DNA of 64,000 bases from JBOICV01 sp050740255 (lineage in GTDB: Bacteria > Pseudomonadota > Gammaproteobacteria > Nevskiales > JBOICV01). The number at the start of each line of letters is the position of its first letter. Position 1 is the first letter of the stretch. The notes under the pieces are model-generated. The model made no database searches and was not told where the DNA came from. It saw only the letters and a program-made list of their open reading frames with translations. The position numbers were made by a program, and so were the translations under genes. The stretch is taken from the NCBI GenBank assembly GCA_050740255.1, contig JBOICV010000078.1, forward strand, positions 58,543 through 122,542, written 5' to 3'. Shown here piece after piece: positions 29,838 to 38,750 of this stretch.

Positions 29838-32381
29838 CTAAGCCGCGTCGCTCACTTTACGCTTGACCTCGATACGCTCGAACACCTCGATCTGGTCACC
29901 CACCTTCACATCGCGATAGTTCTTGACGCCGATCCCGCACTCCGTGCCGGCTTCCACGCGGCTGGCCTCGTCCTTAAAGCGGCGCAACGACTCCAGCGCA
30001 CCCTCGAAAATCACCACGTTGTCGCGCAGCACACGAATCGGCAGGTTGCGCGCGACATAACCTTCGGTCACCAGACAGCCTGCGACCTGGCCGAACTTGG
30101 AGGACGTGAAGACCTCCCTGACTTTGGCGTAGCCCACGAACTGCTCGCGCACCTCGGTACCCAGCAGACCCGACACGGCATCCCGCATATCGTTGAGCAG
30201 GTCGTAGATGATCGAGTAATAGCGCACATCCACGCCCGATTCCTGAATCACACGCCGCGCCTGCGCCTCTGCGCGCACGTTGAAGGCGATGATGATGGCC
30301 TTGGAGGCCAGCGCCAGTTCCACATCGGATTCGGAGATGCCGCCGATCGCGCTGCTGATCACGCGGATTCTGACTTCCTCGCTCGGAATCCGCTGCAAGG
30401 CCTCGTTGATGGCCTCGGCGCTACCCTGCACGTCGGCCTTGATCATCAGATTGAGGACTTTGGCCACGCCCTCGCCCATCTTGAACATCTGATCCAGCCG
30501 CGCCGCCTGCTGGGCCGCAAGCTTGTTTTCGCGCCGTTTGGTTTCGCGCAACAGCGCCACTTCACGCGCCTGACGTTCATCCGGCAGCACGATGAAATCG
30601 TCGCCCGCATCCGGCACGCCCGAAAGTCCGAGCACCTGCACCGGCAGCGACGGGCCGACTTCCTTGGGCGATTGACCGCGCTCGTCGAATAGCGCGCGTA
30701 CGCGGCCAAAATACTGGCCGCAGAGCAGGGTGTCGCCCTGGCGCAAGGTGCCGGACTTGACCAGCACCGTGGCGACCGAGCCGCGGCCTTTTTCCACGCT
30801 GGATTCGATCACCAACCCTTGCGCCGGCGCATCGACCGGCGCCTTGAGTTCCAGGACTTCTGCCTGCAGCAGAATCGCATCCAGCAGTTTGTCTATGCCC
30901 ACGCCGGTGACCGACGACACGTTTGCGAACTGGATATCGCCGCCCCATTCCTCGGAGATCACGCCTTCCTTGGACAAATCGGTGCGCACGCGATCCAGAT
31001 TGGCGTCGGGTTTATCCACTTTGGTTACCGCCACCACCATCGGCACGTTGGCGGCGCGGGCGTGCTGAATCGCTTCCTTGGTTTGCGGCATGACGCTGTC
31101 GTCGGCCGCGCAGACCAGAATCACGATGTCGGTGGCCTTGGCGCCGCGCGCACGCATCTTGGTGAAGGCCGCGTGGCCGGGGGTATCCAGGAAGGTGATC
31201 ACACCCTTTGGCGTCGTCACATGATAGGCGCCGATATGCTGGGTGATGCCGCCCGCTTCGCCCGCCGCGACGCGGCTTTTGCGGATGTAATCCAGCAAGG
31301 AGGTCTTGCCGTGATCCACATGACCCATGATGGTGACCACCGGTGGCCGCGGCACGGCTTCGGCTTTCACATCGCTGATGGCAGCCTGCAGCTCCGTCTC
31401 GGCGTCCTGCGGCTTGGCGGTCCTGGGGATATGCCCCAACTCCTCCACCACCAGATAAGCCGTGTCGTGGTCAATATTCTGGTTGATGGTGGCCATGGCG
31501 CCGAGCTTCATCAGCGCCTTGATGACCTCAGCGGCCTTGATCGTCAAACGGCTGGCGAGCTCGCCTACCGTGATGAACTCCGGAATGTCCACCTCACGCT
31601 TGATCGGCTCGACCGGTTTTTCGAAGCCGTGTGCGGTGTCGAGTTGCAAATCATCCTGCTGGGTCTTGCGCCGCTTGCCGCGCAAGGAACCTTCCTGCTG
31701 ATCTTTATCGCGATCGCGGCGATCGCGCTCTTTGCCACCGACCCGGCGGCCGCCGCCCTTGTCGGGACGGGGTGCGGTCGGGCTACGCGGCGCGACTGCG
31801 CCGCGGGGTGCGCCGGGTCGCGGCGCCTGGCTTGGCGTCTGCCGCGAGCGCATTGTGTTTTCAGCAGCACGGCGGCGGAGCGCCTCCAGTTCCGGGCTGA
31901 TGCCGCCTGGCGCGCCCGGCGGCAACGCAGCACGCTCGGCCATGCGGCGGGCTTCTTCGTCCGCCGCCATGCGCTTCATTTCCTCGTCCGCACGACGTTT
32001 TGCCTCTTCAGCCTCGCGTCCCGACACGACGCGCGATTCCTCGGCGGCGGCGGCGGCCTGGGCCTTGACTTCTTCGTCGGAGGAGCCGGCCTTTACATAG
32101 GTGCGGCGCTTGCGTACTTCAACGCTGACCGTCTTGGTGGCAGCGCCGCGAGTTCCCGACAACTTGAGTTCGCTGGTGGTTTTGCGCTTCAAGGTAATGC
32201 GCTTGGGCTCGACTGCGGCGGTTTCGCCTTTCAGGAAGTTCAGCAGCCGCGCACGGTCGTCATCACCCAGCACATCGCTGGCGCCGCTGACCGAGACGCC
32301 AGCTTCCTTGAGCTGCGTCAGCAAGCGTTCGACTGGTGTGCCGACCTGTTCCGCGAGCTGCTTGACCGTGACCTTGGACAT
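29838..32381 (-). CDS. infB: translation initiation factor IF-2
   Basis: GTPase that brings initiator tRNA to the 30S subunit. It has 847 residues. The N-terminal IF2_N domain ([18 protein letters not shown]), a charged Ala/Glu/Arg linker, a second IF2_N ([20 protein letters not shown]) and the G domain ([17 protein letters not shown]) are all visible. Domains II-IV follow, with C-terminal [16 protein letters not shown]. The G4 guanine-specificity motif reads TKVD instead of NKxD, and the G5 region reads SSVTG instead of SAKxG. The initiator tRNA gene lies in the same operon. Confidence 0.96.
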   Translation of the reverse strand: MSKVTVKQLAEQVGTPVERLLTQLKEAGVSVSGASDVLGDDDRARLLNFLKGETAAVEPKRITLKRKTTSELKLSGTRGAATKTVSVEVRKRRTYVKAGSSDEEVKAQAAAAAEESRVVSGREAEEAKRRADEEMKRMAADEEARRMAERAALPPGAPGGISPELEALRRRAAENTMRSRQTPSQAPRPGAPRGAVAPRSPTAPRPDKGGGRRVGGKERDRRDRDKDQQEGSLRGKRRKTQQDDLQLDTAHGFEKPVEPIKREVDIPEFITVGELASRLTIKAAEVIKALMKLGAMATINQNIDHDTAYLVVEELGHIPRTAKPQDAETELQAAISDVKAEAVPRPPVVTIMGHVDHGKTSLLDYIRKSRVAAGEAGGITQHIGAYHVTTPKGVITFLDTPGHAAFTKMRARGAKATDIVILVCAADDSVMPQTKEAIQHARAANVPMVVAVTKVDKPDANLDRVRTDLSKEGVISEEWGGDIQFANVSSVTGVGIDKLLDAILLQAEVLELKAPVDAPAQGLVIESSVEKGRGSVATVLVKSGTLRQGDTLLCGQYFGRVRALFDERGQSPKEVGPSLPVQVLGLSGVPDAGDDFIVLPDERQAREVALLRETKRRENKLAAQQAARLDQMFKMGEGVAKVLNLMIKADVQGSAEAINEALQRIPSEEVRIRVISSAIGGISESDVELALASKAIIIAFNVRAEAQARRVIQESGVDVRYYSIIYDLLNDMRDAVSGLLGTEVREQFVGYAKVREVFTSSKFGQVAGCLVTEGYVARNLPIRVLRDNVVIFEGALESLRRFKDEASRVEAGTECGIGVKNYRDVKVGDQIEVFERIEVKRKVSDAA

Positions 32382-32416
32382 CTCTATTCCCCGGCAATGA
32401 GCCTGGATGATGCAGC

Positions 32417-33907
32417 CTACTTACCCTGAAACCAGTGAGCGCGCGCCGCCATGATCAATTCGCTGGCGCGTGCCTCTTCCATGCCGGCCAACTCGACCAG
32501 CTCGTCGGTGGCCAGATCCGCCAGCGCGTCGCGCGTGCGCACCCCGCCGGCGGCGAGCTTCTCGGCCAGCGCCTCGTCCATGCCGGTCAGTGTGAGCAGG
32601 TCCTGGGACGGATTCGTGTCCTCAGCGTGCTCGGCGGTAGCGATGGCCTTGGTCAAAAGAGCGTCGCGCGCGCGATTCTTCAATTCGTGCACGATTTCCT
32701 CGTCAAAGCCTTCGATCGCCTGCATCTCGGACTCAGGAACGTAGGCCACTTCCTCGACGGTAGTGAAGCCTTCCTGCACCAGCACTGCGGCAACTTCTTC
32801 ATCCACGCCAAGCTGCTCGACAAAGCTCTGCTTGACCTTCACTGCCTCGACCTCGTTGCGGCTCTCGGCTTCCGCCGCGGTCATGACATTGAGGGTCCAG
32901 CCGGTCAGCTCGGAAGCCAGCCGGATATTCTGCCCGCCGACGCCGATGGCGCGTCCGAGTTTCTCTTCCGACACGGCGATCTGCATCGCGTGCGCGTCCT
33001 CGTCCACCATGATCGAGTCCACGTCGGCCGGCGCCATCGCGTTGATCACGAACTGCGCCGGATTCTCATCCCACAATACGATGTCAATGCGCTCGCCGGC
33101 CAGCTCGTTGGACACGCTTTGCACCCGTGCGCCCCGCATGCCGACACAGGCGCCGACCGGATCGATGCGCTTGTCCTTGGCCTGCACCGCGATCTTCGCG
33201 CGCAGACCCGGATCGCGCGCCGCGCCCTTGATTTCGATCAGGCCCTGGCCCACTTCCGGCACTTCCAGCTTGAATAATTCGACCAGGAAGCGCGCCGAAT
33301 TGCGCGACACCAGCAGTTGCGGACCGCGCAGCTCCAGGCGCACTTCCAGCAGGAGGCCGCGGATGCGGTCACCGGGCTTGACCGGCTCGCGCGGAATGAG
33401 ATGGTCGCGTGGCACGATCGCCTCGGCATTGCCGCCCAAATCCAGTATCAGCGCGCCGCGTTCGATGCGCTTGACCAGGCCGGATACCAATTGACCTATG
33501 CGCGGCCGATAAGCCTCGATGACCTGCGCACGCTCGGCTTCGCGCACTTTCTGCACGATCACCTGCTTGGCGGCTTGGGCGGAGATGCGGCCGAATTCGA
33601 CCGACTCCATCGGTTCCTCAATGAAGTCATCGACTTCCAGCTCGGCATCCTGCTCGCGCGCCTCGGTCAGCTTGATTTGCGCATTCGGATTCTCCAGCTC
33701 GGCCTCATCCGCAATGACTTGCCACTGGCGGAAAGTGTCGAAGTTGCCGGTCTCGCGATCCACCGCGACCCGCACGCCGATGCTATCGCCGTGCTTTTTG
33801 CGCGTGGCCGAAGCCAGCGCCGCCTCCAGCGCCTCGAAGATCACGCCGCGGTCGACGCCCTTCTCCATAGAAACGACTTCCACAACCTGCAACATTTCTT
33901 TTTTCAT
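32417..33907 (-). CDS. nusA: transcription termination/antitermination factor NusA
   Basis: RNA polymerase-associated factor for pausing, termination and antitermination. It is 496 residues. The NusA N-terminal domain ([18 protein letters not shown]), S1 domain ([20 protein letters not shown]), two KH domains ([17 protein letters not shown] and [19 protein letters not shown]) and two acidic C-terminal repeats ([40 protein letters not shown]) are in order. The two C-terminal repeats are typical of gamma- and betaproteobacteria. Confidence 0.97.
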   Translation of the reverse strand: MKKEMLQVVEVVSMEKGVDRGVIFEALEAALASATRKKHGDSIGVRVAVDRETGNFDTFRQWQVIADEAELENPNAQIKLTEAREQDAELEVDDFIEEPMESVEFGRISAQAAKQVIVQKVREAERAQVIEAYRPRIGQLVSGLVKRIERGALILDLGGNAEAIVPRDHLIPREPVKPGDRIRGLLLEVRLELRGPQLLVSRNSARFLVELFKLEVPEVGQGLIEIKGAARDPGLRAKIAVQAKDKRIDPVGACVGMRGARVQSVSNELAGERIDIVLWDENPAQFVINAMAPADVDSIMVDEDAHAMQIAVSEEKLGRAIGVGGQNIRLASELTGWTLNVMTAAEAESRNEVEAVKVKQSFVEQLGVDEEVAAVLVQEGFTTVEEVAYVPESEMQAIEGFDEEIVHELKNRARDALLTKAIATAEHAEDTNPSQDLLTLTGMDEALAEKLAAGGVRTRDALADLATDELVELAGMEEARASELIMAARAHWFQGK

Positions 33908-33928
33908 GCTACGTACCTTTGCATGACG

Positions 33929-34405
33929 CTAATGATGTCTGTTCTGAAACTCACGCTCGTAATCCGGCACCAGCCGCGCCCGCGTCACGTTGACGAAGGG
34001 CAGGGTCAGGTCGCGGCCCTCGCTGACGATGCGTACCACATCCGCTTCCACCGTTAGGATGCGCCCACGCCACTTGCGCGCGCCTTCCACCGGCTGGCGC
34101 AATACAAACTTCGCTTCCTGCCCGATGTAGCGCACGTAATGCTCGGGCCGCACCAGCAGGCGATCCAGTCCCGGCGAGGACACCTCGAGCTGGTAACTGC
34201 CGTGGATCGGATCGTCCACGTCCAGCACGGCGCTCAGCTCGCGGCTGACCCGCTCGCAGTCTTCCAGCCGCACACCCGCCAGCGCGTCTATATAGACACG
34301 CAGCCGCTGCCCGTGGCCCTGGCCTTCCAGCTCCAGATGCCACAATTCGCAACCCACGCTTTGCACCGCGGGCTCGAGCAACGTCCTCAATCGTTCCGTC
34401 AACAT
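33929..34405 (-). CDS. rimP: ribosome maturation factor RimP
   Basis: Needed for 30S subunit assembly. It has 158 residues with the N-terminal domain (LRTLLEPAVQSVGCELWHLE, LRVYIDA, VSRELSAVLDVDDPI, YQLEVSSPGLDRLL) followed by the SH3-like C-terminal barrel. It is the first protein gene of the metY-rimP-nusA-infB operon, just after a terminator-like hairpin that follows the initiator tRNA. Confidence 0.95.
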   Translation of the reverse strand: MLTERLRTLLEPAVQSVGCELWHLELEGQGHGQRLRVYIDALAGVRLEDCERVSRELSAVLDVDDPIHGSYQLEVSSPGLDRLLVRPEHYVRYIGQEAKFVLRQPVEGARKWRGRILTVEADVVRIVSEGRDLTLPFVNVTRARLVPDYEREFQNRHH

Positions 34406-34431
34406 ATTCCGGCAATAAATACTCCGGCAAT

Positions 34432-34453
34432 AAAAAAAGCCCCTGTCCGGGGC
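34432..34453 (-). terminator. terminator/attenuator after the initiator tRNA
   Basis: Minus strand GCCCC-ggaca-GGGGC followed by seven T. It stands between the tRNA and rimP, so most transcripts from the strong tRNA promoter should stop here and only a fraction should read into the operon. Confidence 0.8.
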
Positions 34454-34470
34454 CCTCTTTAACCACTTTT

Positions 34471-34547
34471 TGGTAGCGGGGGTAGGATTTGAACCTACGA
34501 CCTCCGGGTTATGAGCCCGGCGAGCTGCCAGACTGCTCCACCCCGCA
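34471..34547 (-). tRNA. initiator tRNA-fMet (CAT)
   Basis: 77 bases with encoded CCA. The anticodon is CAT, flanked by the three G:C pairs of initiators (CGGGCTCATAACCCG). The D-arm is GGAGCAGTCTGGCAGCTC and the T-arm has GTAGGTTCAAATCCTAC. The first acceptor position has no Watson-Crick pair (T opposite T), consistent with formylation of initiators. It is placed ahead of rimP-nusA-infB like E. coli metY. Confidence 0.96.
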
Positions 34548-34563
34548 CCCGAAACAGCGGCGC

Positions 34564-34592
34564 ATCATAGTGATTCGGGACGAACATTGCAA
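34564..34592 (-). promoter_or_regulatory. sigma-70 promoter of metY-rimP-nusA-infB
   Basis: Minus strand TTGCAA (34592-34587), 17-base spacer, TATGAT (34569-34564), then a GC-rich discriminator (GCGCCGC) before the tRNA. GC-rich discriminators mark promoters repressed by ppGpp and DksA. Confidence 0.75.
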
Positions 34593-34604
34593 GATTTCCG
34601 CAGC

Positions 34605-34811
34605 TTAAGCACCGTTCTTGGGCTTGATTCGCGCCTCATGCGCGCCCAGCGCAAGACACACCGGGCAGTCCGGGCTTTTCCGACTTTCGCCGTTTCCGAT
34701 CGCGGGCGGTGCGACCACAGCCCTGGCGCCGCGCCGGAAACGCCGCGCCGCCAAACCCATGCCGATACCCGCCAGTGCAAATAGACCTGAACCTATTACC
34801 AACACACTCAT
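34605..34811 (-). CDS. small single-pass membrane protein with a CxxC motif
   Basis: 68 residues. The N-terminus (MSVLVIGSGLFALAGIGMG) is a membrane helix, followed by a basic stretch (ARRFRRGAR) and a C-terminal CPVC. Its start overlaps the apbE stop by four bases (34808-34811), so it is translationally coupled to apbE. In nqr operons this place is held by the Cys-rich assembly protein NqrM, but the four-Cys NqrM pattern is absent. Function unknown. Confidence 0.6.
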   Translation of the reverse strand: MSVLVIGSGLFALAGIGMGLAARRFRRGARAVVAPPAIGNGESRKSPDCPVCLALGAHEARIKPKNGA

Positions 34812-35839
34812 TTTGAATCCCCATAAGCGCGGAACGCGCGGGTTGAACGTTGCGTCCATGTTTGTCCGGATCGCTGGACAAACAATGCCGCCAGCTTCTC
34901 GCGCTCCGCCAGCGCATAGCCTGCCTCCGGTCCGAGCACCAGCAGGGCGGTTGCCAGGCCGTCGGCCTGCATCGCGCTACCCGCAATCACGGTGACCGAA
35001 GCGAGATAGTGCCGGATCGGCCGGCCGCTGCGGGGGTCAATTTCGTGGGAGTAGCGCTGACCGTCCAGCTCAAAAAAATTACGATAATCGCCCGAGGTGG
35101 ACAGGCCAACGCCAGTCAGTTTGAGCGTTGCCGCGGCGCTGCGCGCGCCGGACTCCGGCTGCTCTATCGCGACGGCCCACGGCTCACCGCGCTCATTATG
35201 GCCCTTGAGCTTGAATTCACCGCCGAGGTCCACGAGATAGTGCTGGACGCCGGATTTTTCCAGCCTTGCGGCAATCTGGTCGGCCGCATAGCCGGGCACC
35301 AGCGCATTCAAGTCAAGCGTCACCTTGCTTTGTTTCTTCCTGACGGACGGCGGTTCTGCGCGCAGCTCGATCTGCTCGGCTCCAACCAATCGCAGCGTGG
35401 CGGCGATGGCGGCATCACTTGGCACCCGATCCCGCTTAGGCAGGCTAGCGCCGAAGCCCCACAAGGCCAGCAGCGGGCCGACAGTCATGTCGAAGGCGCC
35501 GCCGCTGAGCCGGTTAAGCTCCAAGGCGGCACGCATCACTGTGAGCATCTCCTGAGAAATCGGCAGCCATTCGTCGGCAGCAGCGGCATTGAGCCGGGAA
35601 AGTTCGGAGTCGGGATCGTAGGTCGAGAACTGCTGCGTCAGACGCGCCAGGATTTGTTCAATCGCTTGGCGCAGCTCTTCCTCATCCACCGTCCGCCTGG
35701 GCGCGAGGTATTTGACGGTGTAAACGGTGCCCATCGTGGGACCGGTCACAACCTGCAGCTCGCCGCCGGACCGCGAGCAACTCAGCAGCGCGCCCAGCAA
35801 AAGCACGCAAGTGCAAATGCTGGCTGGCTTCAAAGACAA
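34808..35839 (-). CDS. apbE: FAD:protein FMN transferase ApbE
   Basis: Attaches FMN covalently to Thr/Ser of target flavoproteins, such as NqrB/C or RnfG/D. It is 343 residues. A lipobox (LLLGALLSC) gives a lipoprotein anchored in the periplasm. ApbE markers are MGTVYTVKY, FSTYDPDSELSRLNA, GGAFDMTVGPLLALWGFG and the C-terminal SAMQADGLATALLVLG with the metal-binding Asp. One deviation: the loop usually reading DLSxIAKGYAVD is here LDLNALVPGYAADQ, with Pro in place of Lys. No Nqr or Rnf genes lie nearby; complex I here is the Nuo type. Confidence 0.92.
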   Translation of the reverse strand: MSLKPASICTCVLLLGALLSCSRSGGELQVVTGPTMGTVYTVKYLAPRRTVDEEELRQAIEQILARLTQQFSTYDPDSELSRLNAAAADEWLPISQEMLTVMRAALELNRLSGGAFDMTVGPLLALWGFGASLPKRDRVPSDAAIAATLRLVGAEQIELRAEPPSVRKKQSKVTLDLNALVPGYAADQIAARLEKSGVQHYLVDLGGEFKLKGHNERGEPWAVAIEQPESGARSAAATLKLTGVGLSTSGDYRNFFELDGQRYSHEIDPRSGRPIRHYLASVTVIAGSAMQADGLATALLVLGPEAGYALAEREKLAALFVQRSGQTWTQRSTRAFRAYGDSK

Positions 35840-35855
35840 ATCGAATCAGCCCGCA

Positions 35856-37172
35856 TCAGGCTGCGAGTGCAGACAACACATAGCTCGGTACGGGTTTCGC
35901 GTAACCCTTGAGCGTCAGCGCCTGGCCGGGTTTCAAGCCGGCGCTGCCCTCACCCGTCAGTTCAGCGGTACGCGTATCCACCAGTACTTCGCCATGCGTG
36001 GCTTCGCTGCACAGCCGGCAAGCAAGATTCACCGCCGGCCCAACCGCGGTGTACTCCAGCCGGGAGGCACCGCCGATCACCCCAACGGTTGCGAAGCCAC
36101 TGGCGACGCCCACACCAATCCCTAGCTGCAGTTCGCTATCCGACCACTGCCGCGTAACCCGCATGCCGTATTCGCGCATGCGCCGCGCCATGTCGAGCGC
36201 ACGCTGAGCGTGATCGGCAAAGCTGATCGGCGCGCCTACCAGCACCAATACGCCGTCGCCGGCCTGGTCCTTGATGGTGCCGCCGTACTCGGCCGCAGCA
36301 GCGCCGACGGCATCGTAGTATTCGCGCAGAATCTGGATAACCTTCTGCGAAGCCGTGCCCTTGGAGAACGCGGTGAAACCACGCAGATCGCAGCACACCA
36401 CGGAAATTTCGAGGGTCTGCTCAACCGTGGCGCTTTTCAGACCCTGCTCGCGCACCATTTCCGCCACCTGCGGTGAGAGAAAACGCGACATGAACTGCGC
36501 GCGCTGGCCCTGAATCACGTGATACTGCACCGCGCCGATCAGGAAAATCAGCAGGCCAATGGCCGTTGCAACCGGGGCGACATTGAGCGGCAGCACGAGA
36601 CCCGACGCCATGAACGGCGCACCAATCAAGAAGGCGATCAGACGCTGAGTTTCCGAGCGGTCCGGGCGGCGGTTGAGCAGCATCAGGCCGGATATCCCGG
36701 CGAGTGCCAGTGACAGCACCAGCGGCAAGGCGAATAGCAGCAGTCCGTCCCGCGTCAGGGGAGCGCCATTCATGATGACGCCGAAGAATTCGCGCGCGCG
36801 CAGCTCCGGCAAAAACAGCGACATCACGCCGTAGAACAGCGCGAGCAGTTGCGCTAGGCGCAGCAGGTTATCCGCAAAACTGGTGCGCAGGCTGCGGCTG
36901 GGAACCGTGCGGCGCACGCGCAGCAGCCACTCATAGCCATAGATGAAGCCGACCACCTCGGGCAGCACGAAAACGCCGCTCCACCACGGCACCTCGGCCA
37001 GGTAATGCTTGAAGAAAATCAGCATGTTGACGGCAATGGAGATGCCCACGCTGGCGAGACACAAGGCCAGCGCGCGGCTGGTCGGCGACCTACGGTCGGC
37101 GATGATGAAGGCCAGCGCCATGCCCAGCGCCAGCAACGATACGATTACATGCGGGGTGGTGTCGAGATTCAT
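35856..37172 (-). CDS. membrane-bound class III adenylate/guanylate cyclase
   Basis: About 438 residues. The first half has six to seven hydrophobic helices with no known sensor motif. The second half is a class III cyclase domain: VVCCDLRGFTAFSKG with the first metal-binding Asp, KDQAGDGVLVLVGAP with the second, and GVGVASGFATVGVIGG followed by YTAVGPAVNLACRL with the transition-state residues. It probably makes cAMP in response to a membrane signal. I start at ATG 37172 (MNLDTTPH). It lies 17 bases before apbE. Confidence 0.87.
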   Translation of the reverse strand: MNLDTTPHVIVSLLALGMALAFIIADRRSPTSRALALCLASVGISIAVNMLIFFKHYLAEVPWWSGVFVLPEVVGFIYGYEWLLRVRRTVPSRSLRTSFADNLLRLAQLLALFYGVMSLFLPELRAREFFGVIMNGAPLTRDGLLLFALPLVLSLALAGISGLMLLNRRPDRSETQRLIAFLIGAPFMASGLVLPLNVAPVATAIGLLIFLIGAVQYHVIQGQRAQFMSRFLSPQVAEMVREQGLKSATVEQTLEISVVCCDLRGFTAFSKGTASQKVIQILREYYDAVGAAAAEYGGTIKDQAGDGVLVLVGAPISFADHAQRALDMARRMREYGMRVTRQWSDSELQLGIGVGVASGFATVGVIGGASRLEYTAVGPAVNLACRLCSEATHGEVLVDTRTAELTGEGSAGLKPGQALTLKGYAKPVPSYVLSALAA

Positions 37173-37215
37173 ACCGCGACAATGATATGCCAAGCGTAGC
37201 GCCGGCTGGGTAAAG

Positions 37216-37247
37216 ATTCCGGATAGCCGCCGCGCGGCTTCCGGAAT
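37216..37247 (-). terminator. hairpin at the end of the nuo operon
   Basis: ATTCCGGATAGCCGC and GCGGCTTCCGGAAT (37216-37247) form a long stem, followed on the minus strand by CTTTACCC. The T-run is short, so it may be a repeat-type stem that stabilises the nuo mRNA 3' end as much as a terminator. Confidence 0.45.
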
Positions 37248-37259
37248 GACGTGTGGTGC

Positions 37260-38750
37260 TCAGTGTCCGAGCAACGGCGCCTGTTGCACCAGATACAGCA
37301 AGGGTTGCGGATACAGTCCCATAACCAGCATGAACAGCATCAGCACCAGCACCATGGCGCCGCCCATTTGCTGGCCCCAGTTGAGCGCGGCATCGCGCCG
37401 GCGGTGCACACCGGGTTCCACCGCAAACAGCGTGATCACGACGCGCAGGTAGTAGTACAGGCCGATGGCGCTGCCCAGCACCACGGCTGCCACCAGCCAC
37501 CATTCACGCGCGTCCACGCCGGCCAGCACGACGTAGAACTTGCCGATGAAACCCGCCGTCACCGGAATGCCGGCCAGCGACAACATCATGGCGGTGAGAA
37601 TCGAGGCGAGGTAAGGCCGGCGCCAGAACAAGCCGCTGTAGTCATCGCGCAAATCCGCCTCGCTGTCCTCACCTGCAGTGGACGCCAGGGTCACGACCCC
37701 GAAGGCGCCAAGCGTCGTAACGACGTAGGTGAGCAGATAAACCCCGACCGCTTCCACTGCCCAGGGACCCGCGGCGATCAGCGCCACCAGGCAGTAGCCG
37801 AAATGCGCAATCGAGGAATAGGCCAGCAGGCGCTTGATATTGTCCTGCAGCAGCGCGAGCACGTTGCCGATCAGCATCGAGGCGATGGCCAGTATGGTCA
37901 GCACATTGAGCAAAGCCGGCTGCTGATGACCATCGGCCTGTACGAAGAAGCGCAGCAGCACGGCGAACACCGCGGTCTTGCTGGCGGTCGCCAGGAAAGC
38001 GGCCACCGGCGCCGGCGCACCCTCGAACACATCAGGCGTCCATAGATGGAAGGGCACGACCGAGAGCTTGAAACCAACCGCTACCAAAATCAGCGCGCCG
38101 CCCGCCAGAAAATACAAATTGCCCTGTTCTGCCTGTGCCAGTCCGCGCGCCAGGCCGGCGAAATCGAGCGCGCCGGTCTGAGCGTAGAGCAGCGCCATGC
38201 CGAACAGCAGAAACGCGGAAGCCATCGCCGACAACAGCAGATACTTGATGCCCGCTTCGAGCGAACGGGGATTGTTCAGCTGATAGGCCACCATCGCATA
38301 CAGCGGCACCGACAATAGTTCGAGCCCGATGAAGAACGACGCCAGATGATTGCTGCAGACCAGCACCATCGCGCCCAGTGCGGACAGTAGCAGCAAGAGA
38401 TACAGCTCTTCCTTATGTCCCGCGTAACCTTCCATATACGCGTGCGCGAGCGTGGCGCAGGCCAGCGTGGTGGCAATCAAGATCGAAACGTAGAACTGAC
38501 CGTAACTATCCACCACCAGCAGCGGCGTAACCTGCTGCGGCAGAATTTGCGGCACCAGCTGTGGCAGCAGCATGGGACCGAAGAAGATGGTGCAGCAGGC
38601 GATGAAGGCCAGATTGAGGCCGACCACGCTGAGCGTCGCGTTCCACCAGTGATGGCGGCGAAAGGCAATCGCGAGCATCACCACCACAATCGTGGCGCTG
38701 ACAATCAGAATCGGCAGCAGCGCAATCCACTGCGCGGGGGTAAGAATCAC
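37260..38750 (-). CDS. nuoN: NADH-quinone oxidoreductase subunit N
   Basis: Antiporter-like membrane subunit of complex I that takes part in proton pumping. It has 496 residues and about 14 hydrophobic helices. The conserved core is visible: YLLLSAMASAFLLFGMALLY, KLSVVPFHLWTPDVFEGAP (the VPFHxWxPDVY-type motif) and KRLLAYSSIAHFGY. It overlaps the nuoM stop by four bases and is last in the operon. Confidence 0.96.
   Translation of the reverse strand: MILTPAQWIALLPILIVSATIVVVMLAIAFRRHHWWNATLSVVGLNLAFIACCTIFFGPMLLPQLVPQILPQQVTPLLVVDSYGQFYVSILIATTLACATLAHAYMEGYAGHKEELYLLLLLSALGAMVLVCSNHLASFFIGLELLSVPLYAMVAYQLNNPRSLEAGIKYLLLSAMASAFLLFGMALLYAQTGALDFAGLARGLAQAEQGNLYFLAGGALILVAVGFKLSVVPFHLWTPDVFEGAPAPVAAFLATASKTAVFAVLLRFFVQADGHQQPALLNVLTILAIASMLIGNVLALLQDNIKRLLAYSSIAHFGYCLVALIAAGPWAVEAVGVYLLTYVVTTLGAFGVVTLASTAGEDSEADLRDDYSGLFWRRPYLASILTAMMLSLAGIPVTAGFIGKFYVVLAGVDAREWWLVAAVVLGSAIGLYYYLRVVITLFAVEPGVHRRRDAALNWGQQMGGAMVLVLMLFMLVMGLYPQPLLYLVQQAPLLGH

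Noticed and set aside
30819..32429. A 536-codon plus-strand frame opposite infB
   Set aside because: Shadow of infB with GC-driven lack of stops and no domain.
34605..34811. NqrM (Na+-NQR maturation factor) next to ApbE
   Set aside because: Position and size fit, but the cysteine pattern is one CxxC and not the four conserved Cys of NqrM.
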